Shown here: positions 33,497-38,658 of the stretch, piece by piece
How the letters are laid out: every line of letters starts with the position of its first letter
Numbering within the stretch: the stretch's first letter is position 1
Assembly: GCA_026989715.1 (NCBI GenBank)
Contig: JALSIU010000342.1
Coordinates: 1 to 38,658 of the forward strand
From: Methylomonas sp.
Lineage (GTDB): Bacteria > Pseudomonadota > Gammaproteobacteria > Methylococcales > Methylomonadaceae
Length of the DNA: 38,658 bases
Direction: 5' to 3'
Notes under the pieces: generated by a model
Seen by the model: the letters and a program-made list of their open reading frames with translations, nothing else
Database searches by the model: none
What the model was told of the DNA's origin: nothing
Translations under genes and position numbers: made by a program

Positions 33497-34567
33497 ATGA
33501 GCAAAATACGTTTATTAATTATTGATGACTCTGCGTTAATACGCACGATGTTGACGAAAATATTTGAAACATCAGATGCGATTGAGGTGGTAGGAACAGC
33601 AGCTGACCCTATTATTGCAAGAGATAAAATAAAAAAATTGCACCCTGATGTGTTAACGCTCGATATTGAAATGCCGCGGATGGATGGGTTGACCTTTTTA
33701 CGCAATTTGATGCGTTTGCGCCCAATGCCGGTCATTATGATTTCAACGCTAACGGAAAAAGGTGCCGCGATTACCTTAGAAGCATTGGCAATGGGGGCGG
33801 TTGACTTTGTTGCCAAGCCTAAAGTCGATGTATCAAATACCTTGCAAAGTTACGCTGAGGATCTAATTGAAAAAGTCAAAGTCGCCGCAAATGCACATAT
33901 TCATTCTGCAAAAAATACCACAATAGCTGCTCCTAAAGCCGCTGAAAAGTTAAATGCTGATGCGATTATTCCAGCGGCGATTCCTAAAAATCACTTTGCG
34001 AAAACTGAGAAAATTATTGCTTTAGGTTCTTCAACCGGTGGAACTGAGGCGGTTAAAGCGGTTGTGAAAGATTTACCTAACACCACACCGGCAATTGTTA
34101 TTTCACAGCATTTACCGGTGGCATTTAGTGCCTCTTTTGCCAAACATGTTGATGAAGTCACTGCAATGACAGCGTGTGTGGCTGAAGAAGGTCAAGAGAT
34201 TAGAGCAGGCCATATTTATATTACCCCCGGTGATAAACATTTATTGGTTGTCAGAGAAGGGCAGCGTTATGTGTGTCAATTAAATGATGGGCCTTTGGTT
34301 AATCGTCATAAGCCATCTGTTGAAGTGATGTTTCGTTCGGTTGCACAAAATGTAGGTAGTAATGCAATTGGTGTTATGTTGACAGGCATGGGGGCGGATG
34401 GTGCAGTTGCTATGAAAGAAATGTTAGAGGCTGGAAGTATTAATGTTATTCAGGATGAGGCAAGTAGTGTTGTTTGGGGAATGCCGGGTGAAGCGTATCG
34501 GCAAGGGGCGGCACATTATGTACAGCCACTCGATAAGATAGCGGCGCAAATACTGGCTTTGGTTTAA
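33497..34567 (+). CDS. cheB: chemotaxis response regulator protein-glutamate methylesterase CheB
   Basis: Removes receptor methyl groups when phosphorylated by CheA. 356 residues: the receiver domain has Asp10-Asp11 and the phospho-acceptor Asp56 (LTLDIEMP), Thr/Ser and Lys108. An Ala/Thr/Lys linker (about 130-170) leads to the methylesterase with catalytic Ser179 (LGSSTGGTEA), His205 (SQHLP) and Asp299 (GMGADGA). All three residues are intact. Together with CheR and CheD it makes a complete adaptation set in one operon. Confidence 0.96.
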   Translation: MSKIRLLIIDDSALIRTMLTKIFETSDAIEVVGTAADPIIARDKIKKLHPDVLTLDIEMPRMDGLTFLRNLMRLRPMPVIMISTLTEKGAAITLEALAMGAVDFVAKPKVDVSNTLQSYAEDLIEKVKVAANAHIHSAKNTTIAAPKAAEKLNADAIIPAAIPKNHFAKTEKIIALGSSTGGTEAVKAVVKDLPNTTPAIVISQHLPVAFSASFAKHVDEVTAMTACVAEEGQEIRAGHIYITPGDKHLLVVREGQRYVCQLNDGPLVNRHKPSVEVMFRSVAQNVGSNAIGVMLTGMGADGAVAMKEMLEAGSINVIQDEASSVVWGMPGEAYRQGAAHYVQPLDKIAAQILALV

Positions 34568-34587
34568 TTTAATATTAGGAGAGCCAC

Positions 34588-35787
34588 ATGTCGCACTTTA
34601 TAAAAAAAATTATTTGGCCCTGCCTAATCACGATTAGCACATTATTCCTACCTTTATTTTTTACAACTGACATCCTTTATTGGCTTGTCATTCCTGGTTT
34701 GTTTGTTATGTGGAGCTTTACTCTGTATCAAGTTTATCAAGCAGGCCTTATTGCCGATGTAGATGAGACAGATAATAGGCAACAGGCGCATAGCGCGATA
34801 GATAATTATGCGAATATGTTGCAACAATGCACTGAACAGGAAATTATTGATATAAGCAGTGAGCTGGAGCAAGTGAAAAAAATTGTTTCTGATGCAGTAT
34901 ATACTTTGTCGAATAGCTTTAATGAAATGCATCGTTTAAGCGTGAAACAAACGACTGCGATGCATGCTTTAGTGAATAACTTAGAGGGTAGTGTTGATGG
35001 TGAAGAGCATAATTCCGTCAATTTCCAACAGTTTGCAGAAGAAACCGATACTGTTTTAGCCTCTTTTATAGAGCATATTCTATCCGTTAGTAAGCAGAGT
35101 ATGCAAATGGTAGGGGTCGTGAATGATGTGGATGATCATATGCAAAAAATTAGTTCGTTATTAACCGATGTACAGGGCATTGCTGACCAGACTAACTTAT
35201 TGGCACTGAATGCGGCGATTGAAGCGGCTAGAGCGGGTGAAGCAGGGCGGGGGTTTGCTGTGGTAGCAGATGAGGTTAGAAACTTATCCAAACATTCTGA
35301 TAAGTTTAGCGAAGAGATTAAAAAAGTGGTCAATGATTCGCGTAAAAATATTAATGACGCTAAAGCTATGATTGAACAGATGGCCTCAAAAGATATGAGC
35401 GTTGCCATTACCTCTAAATCACATATTGATGAGATGATGCATGATATAGGTATCATGAATGCTAATATCGCCACACAGTTAAATGAAGTTTCTGGGTTGA
35501 ATAGTCAAATGGAGGTGGCAGTTGGTGGTGCTATCAGGTCATTGCAATTTGAAGATTTGGCGCGGCAACAGCTTGAATTTTTACAAGCGAATACACAGCA
35601 TTTTCAGGCACTGTGTGATGAAGTAAAGGTAGGGCTGGCAGGCTTTAAGGTGATAGGTGAGAATAATATTAGTGAATTGTCAGCAGGCGTGCAGCGTTTT
35701 AAAGAGATGCGTACGCAGTGGCAAATAAAAGAAAAAAAGGCCGTCTCTCAGGATACGATGGAAGAAGGTGATATCGATTTATTTTAA
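34588..35787 (+). CDS. sensor-less membrane-anchored methyl-accepting chemotaxis protein
   Basis: A 399-residue receptor-like protein. Two hydrophobic segments at about 10-25 and 31-50 form a hairpin with hardly any external loop, so no periplasmic sensor is present; there is no PAS or HAMP. A coiled region leads to the signalling hairpin with DQTNLLALNAAIEAARAGE and GRGFAVVADEVRNLS, fully conserved at the tip. The C-terminal part (LQFEDLARQQLEFLQ) is typical of receptors found next to HsbR-like or mot genes. It ends DIDLF. It may sense membrane or energy state, or act as an array scaffold. It follows cheB by 20 bases. Confidence 0.9.
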   Translation: MSHFIKKIIWPCLITISTLFLPLFFTTDILYWLVIPGLFVMWSFTLYQVYQAGLIADVDETDNRQQAHSAIDNYANMLQQCTEQEIIDISSELEQVKKIVSDAVYTLSNSFNEMHRLSVKQTTAMHALVNNLEGSVDGEEHNSVNFQQFAEETDTVLASFIEHILSVSKQSMQMVGVVNDVDDHMQKISSLLTDVQGIADQTNLLALNAAIEAARAGEAGRGFAVVADEVRNLSKHSDKFSEEIKKVVNDSRKNINDAKAMIEQMASKDMSVAITSKSHIDEMMHDIGIMNANIATQLNEVSGLNSQMEVAVGGAIRSLQFEDLARQQLEFLQANTQHFQALCDEVKVGLAGFKVIGENNISELSAGVQRFKEMRTQWQIKEKKAVSQDTMEEGDIDLF

Positions 35788-35838
35788 TCAAAAATAAGCT
35801 GTAAAAATTTAACAATTATACTTTTAAGGAAAGATAAA

Positions 35839-36144
35839 ATGCCGGTTGAAGTACATAAAGATGCAAGTAAGAGTGAGTTAAAAATTAATGTTTCAGGGCG
35901 ATTTGATTTTAGTTTGAATCAAGATTTTCGTAAAGTTTCTGAGCAAGATGCCGTTGGCATTAAGTCGATTATTGTTGATTTGGGGCGTACTGAGTATGTG
36001 GATAGTTCAGCACTAGGTATGCTGTTGGTTTTGCGTGATAAAGTCGGTGATAACCAGGCCGCGATCAGAATTGTTAACGCGCGACCTGATGTTAAAAAAA
36101 TACTAAAGATTGCTAATTTTGATAAATTATTTACATTGGTTTAA
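35839..36144 (+). CDS. STAS-domain anti-sigma-factor antagonist (HsbA-like)
   Basis: A 101-residue protein made of a single STAS domain. VDSSALGML near 55-63 contains the serine that is phosphorylated in the SpoIIAA/RsbV family, and NVSGRFDF near the N-terminus is typical. It lies 16 bases before a receiver-phosphatase-kinase gene, the arrangement of HsbA and HsbR in Pseudomonas, where HsbA phosphorylation controls FlgM binding and the choice between swimming and biofilm. The domain call is firm; the HsbA role is inferred from gene order and domain pairing. Confidence 0.88.
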   Translation: MPVEVHKDASKSELKINVSGRFDFSLNQDFRKVSEQDAVGIKSIIVDLGRTEYVDSSALGMLLVLRDKVGDNQAAIRIVNARPDVKKILKIANFDKLFTLV

Positions 36145-36160
36145 TCCATAAGGTAATGAT

Positions 36161-37870
36161 GTGATGCAAAATACCGAGGCAGTGGCTCAAGAGGCTAGAG
36201 CAAAAATTTTAGTTGCAGATGATAGTCGTACGCAGTGTTTATTACTGACTAAAATTCTTGAGCAGGCAGGGTACCAGGTAATCACCGCTGTAGATGGTGT
36301 GGAGGCTGTCCGTTTATTTAAAAAATGCTCCCCTGATTTAATTATTTTAGATATTCTAATGCCTAATATGGATGGCTTAGAAGCGGCTACTTTAATTAAA
36401 AAAGAGTTAGCAGATAATTATGTGCCGATTATTTTTATCACGGAGCTAAATACAGATAAAAGCTTACAGAAATGTATTGATGTGGGTGCAGATGATTTTG
36501 TACATAAGCCATTTAGATCGGTTGCTTTAGTCGCTAAAATTCATTCTTTATTGTATGTAAAACAGCTATATCAGGAGCAATATTTACAAAAACAACAATT
36601 AATAGAGTACCAACAACATTTAGCGCAAGAAGAAGCCATTGCAGCCACTTTGTATGAAAATATTATTCATGCCGGTTTTTTGGAAGTCGCGGAAGCAAAA
36701 TACTTTTTATCTCCGATGGCTTTATTCAATGGCGATGTTTTTTTAGTGGCAAAAACGCCCGGTAACCAATTGTATGTATTTCTAGGCGACTTTACAGGAC
36801 ATGGTTTATCGGCATCTTTTGGTTCAGGGCCTGTTGCCGAAATTTTTTATGGCATGACCGCAAAAGGATTTGGCATATCAGAGATTATTGCGGAAATAAA
36901 CCGTAAAATGAAAAATTTGTTGCCGATTAATATGTTTTTAGCGGCGACCATCGTGGCGTTTTTTACTGACACCCAGTCAATTAATTTGATAACGTGCGGC
37001 TTGCCGGATCACTATTTATGCAATACCGAATCAAGAAAATTGCAGATTATTCCATCAAAAAACTTACCTTTAGGGATTGTGGATAGTTTTGAGCCAAATC
37101 AACAAGTTTTTCAAGTAGGGTCAGGTGATTATTTGTATTTATTTACCGATGGTGTTATTGAAGCTGAAAATATGCAAGGCGAGCCATTTGCTGCAACGGG
37201 TGTTATCGAGAGCATTAAGCAAGAAAAAAAGGGGTATGATGCAATTTTAGCGGCTTTAAATGAGCATACCAAAGGGCTGGAGCAACAAGATGATATTACT
37301 TTGGTTGAATTGCAATGTAATGTGATAGATGCGCAATGGATGCAAATGGAAACTAAGGTTAAGCATGATGCCTTACAAGCATTGCCTTGGAAAATGTCGA
37401 TGGAATTTCAGGCGGCAACCTTAAAACATGTAAATCCTGTCCCGATTGTTATTAATTCCATTATGGAAATACAAAATTTCCTAGAACATCGTGAGACGAT
37501 TTTTTTAATTGTGACCGAACTGTTTGCTAATGCACTAGATCATGGCTTGTTAAAGCTTGATTCGCAAATGAAACAAACACCTGAGGGTTTTATGCAGTTT
37601 TATGCTGAGCGTGAACAACGCTTAGAGGAACTACAGAATGGCGCGATTCATTTGCACTTTAATCATCAAGCAACTGCAAAAGGTGGGCGTTTAGTCATCA
37701 AAATGCGAGATACCGGAGAGGGCTTCGATTTTAATGCAATGAACGTAGATTTAGCTGAGAACCAACAAAATTTTGGTCGAGGCATGAGTTTACTGCAAAG
37801 CTTATGTAAAGAGCTAGAGTATAGTGGGAATGGCAGTCATGTGAAAGCAGTGTATGAGTGGGAAGCATAA
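36161..37870 (+). CDS. receiver-PP2C phosphatase-HATPase partner-switch regulator (HsbR-like)
   Basis: A 569-residue protein with three domains. A receiver (about 14-135) has the phospho-acceptor Asp64 (IILDILMP) and Lys116. A SpoIIE/RsbU-like PP2C phosphatase (about 175-395) has FNGDVFLV, FLGDFTGHGLSA and YLFTDGVIEA metal-ligand motifs. A C-terminal RsbW-like HATPase (about 430-569) has the N box VTELFANALDHGLL, DTGEGFDF and FGRGMSLL. A long insertion between the N and G boxes (LDSQMKQTPEGFMQF and following) is present. The protein should both phosphorylate and dephosphorylate the adjacent STAS protein, switched by its receiver. The start is GTG at 36161 or ATG at 36164; AAGG is upstream of both. 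Confidence 0.9.
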   Translation: MMQNTEAVAQEARAKILVADDSRTQCLLLTKILEQAGYQVITAVDGVEAVRLFKKCSPDLIILDILMPNMDGLEAATLIKKELADNYVPIIFITELNTDKSLQKCIDVGADDFVHKPFRSVALVAKIHSLLYVKQLYQEQYLQKQQLIEYQQHLAQEEAIAATLYENIIHAGFLEVAEAKYFLSPMALFNGDVFLVAKTPGNQLYVFLGDFTGHGLSASFGSGPVAEIFYGMTAKGFGISEIIAEINRKMKNLLPINMFLAATIVAFFTDTQSINLITCGLPDHYLCNTESRKLQIIPSKNLPLGIVDSFEPNQQVFQVGSGDYLYLFTDGVIEAENMQGEPFAATGVIESIKQEKKGYDAILAALNEHTKGLEQQDDITLVELQCNVIDAQWMQMETKVKHDALQALPWKMSMEFQAATLKHVNPVPIVINSIMEIQNFLEHRETIFLIVTELFANALDHGLLKLDSQMKQTPEGFMQFYAEREQRLEELQNGAIHLHFNHQATAKGGRLVIKMRDTGEGFDFNAMNVDLAENQQNFGRGMSLLQSLCKELEYSGNGSHVKAVYEWEA

Positions 37871-37929
37871 GTGTTTTGTGAGCAATGAATTTTATTAAAT
37901 AATCATGCCTTAATAGCTGAGTGTGTTAA

Positions 37930-38547
37930 ATGAATAAAGCGAGTCAAACCAAATCAAAATTTGTGGCCGTCGCCTCTATTGCGGCTGAGTTAAGTGCTGT
38001 GATGCACGTTGCTAAAGAAATTTCTTTAGCAGCGGCTAATGCTAAGGCGATTGCCTTTCGAGCAGGGGAAAAAGCAAAAGGTTTTCAGCCGATTACTGAT
38101 TTTATTAATGAATTAGCCAAAGAAACCATTGAATTGGTAAATGATATTAATGAACATGCTTTTGTATTATATCAAATGACGGTTGAGGAATATCGAATGA
38201 CAAATGTTTGTCTTGCATTCGATGAAGTCACCAGGTTGGCAGAAGGTGCACCGTATGCTGATTCATTAGCTAAACCGGTCGCATTAGCGCATCAGCGTAT
38301 GCAGAGTTGTCGCTTTCAATTTAGAACGCATGTTAATAAATTATTGGATCAATTAGAGGGCGTGATGCATCCTGCGCGAGCTGCGCGAGTGATTGCAGCG
38401 AACTCAAGAATTGAAGCATCACAAGCAGGCGAATATTTACAAAGTTTACAGGCTGTGGCGGAAAGTGTCGATAATGCGGCGCAGGTTATTCATGATAATG
38501 TACAGCGTTGCCGCAGTGCGTTATCGATTATTAATATTTCAGAATAG
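37930..38547 (+). CDS. soluble helical protein with two degenerate chemoreceptor-tip repeats
   Basis: I do not recognise a named family. The 205-residue product is predicted to be mostly helical, with no membrane segment. Residues 31-64 align without gaps to the MCP hairpin tip: Asn37, Arg44, Ala-Gly-Glu47 and Gly51-Phe52 stand exactly where receptors have N...R-AGE...GF, but the glutamate four after the Asn is Ile. Residues 154-181 match the same tip a second time: Asn158, Glu162, AGE168 and AVAESV, with the Arg replaced by Gln and GF by Ser-Leu. It may therefore bind CheW or CheA, act as a decoy or cap, or be a free-standing receptor fragment. It lies between the HsbR-like gene and an MBL-fold-like gene. 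The start ATG has only a weak ribosome site. Confidence 0.7.
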   Translation: MNKASQTKSKFVAVASIAAELSAVMHVAKEISLAAANAKAIAFRAGEKAKGFQPITDFINELAKETIELVNDINEHAFVLYQMTVEEYRMTNVCLAFDEVTRLAEGAPYADSLAKPVALAHQRMQSCRFQFRTHVNKLLDQLEGVMHPARAARVIAANSRIEASQAGEYLQSLQAVAESVDNAAQVIHDNVQRCRSALSIINISE

Positions 38548-38569
38548 TGGCTAAGAGGTATTGTTTAGC

Positions 38570-38658
38570 ATGAAAATGACTAAAATTTATGAAGGTGCGT
38601 ACCAATGGATTATGTATGCACGGGATGTTAATAAGCCTGACAATATTATTGATACCAA
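38570..38658 (+). CDS. start of an FprA/ODP-like MBL-fold protein, partial
   Basis: Only 29 complete codons lie in the window. They read MKMTKIYEGAYQWIMYARD then KPDNIIDT. A tryptophan-containing strand, an RD pair, then KP-D-N-I-I-D-T is how the beta-lactamase-fold di-iron domain of A-type flavoproteins and oxygen-binding ODP proteins begins in my recollection. AAGAGGT stands 10 bases before the ATG, supporting a real start 22 bases after the previous stop. ODP proteins act as oxygen sensors beside CheA in some spirochaetes. With so little sequence the family call is tentative. Confidence 0.5.
   Translation, partial: MKMTKIYEGAYQWIMYARDVNKPDNIIDT

Noticed and set aside
1..38658. CRISPR array, prophage, rRNA or tRNA genes
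   Set aside because: No regularly spaced repeats, no phage structural genes and no cloverleaf-like or rRNA sequence were noticed on reading both strands.

Overview
The window is a stretch of an AT-rich gammaproteobacterial chromosome. Most genes are single-copy housekeeping genes (hslVU, ssb, dnaE, letAB, gshA, recQ, pssA, leuA, rimI). The pssA-leuA neighbourhood, the FeS-type APS reductase, the HsbR/HsbA-like pair and the Rpn-type nuclease remnant would suit Methylococcales or a Thiotrichales-like lineage. That placement is inference; the sequence alone does not name the organism. I see no rRNA, tRNA, CRISPR array, prophage or intact insertion sequence.

Positions 1-10544. On the minus strand lies the ATP-dependent protease operon hslV-hslU, followed by a DUF971 gene cut by the window edge. 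Divergent from it is ssb, closed by an intrinsic terminator, then dnaE (replicative polymerase alpha subunit). Overlapping the end of dnaE is a lipid-transport operon: two half-length LetA/PqiA-type membrane proteins and a seven-MCE-domain LetB.

Positions 10557-16195. A minus-strand run, reading from high to low coordinates: gshA, an internally deleted Rpn/PD-(D/E)XK transposase-nuclease remnant, cysH (APS reductase), an RbgA/YlqF-type GTPase, a carboxylesterase and a CinA-family protein with a degraded C-terminal domain.

Positions 16265-24054. Plus-strand genes for repair, stress and biosynthesis: recQ, a group I truncated haemoglobin, a YajD-type HNH protein overlapping tag (3-methyladenine glycosylase I), pssA, leuA, and a family 4 uracil-DNA glycosylase-like gene next to rimI. 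Two stretches without genes (18878-19250 and 24055-24487) carry hairpins and promoter-like elements.

Positions 24488-38658. A large plus-strand chemosensory cluster: cheY, cheA, cheW, a PAS-containing receptor ending in a CheR-tether-like pentapeptide, a second cheW, a ParA ATPase overlapping a STAS protein, cheR, cheD, cheB and a sensor-less membrane receptor. It continues into a partner-switching pair: a STAS anti-sigma-factor antagonist and a receiver-PP2C phosphatase-HATPase protein of the HsbA/HsbR type. Next comes an unrecognised 205-residue soluble protein with two degenerate copies of the chemoreceptor hairpin tip, then the first 29 codons of a gene that resembles the start of an MBL-fold/di-iron (FprA/ODP-like) protein. 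Together these suggest a chemosensory array that is positioned by ParA, adapted by CheR/CheB/CheD, and coupled to a phosphatase/kinase switch and possibly to oxygen sensing. The tandem-tip protein is the best candidate for an undescribed component.
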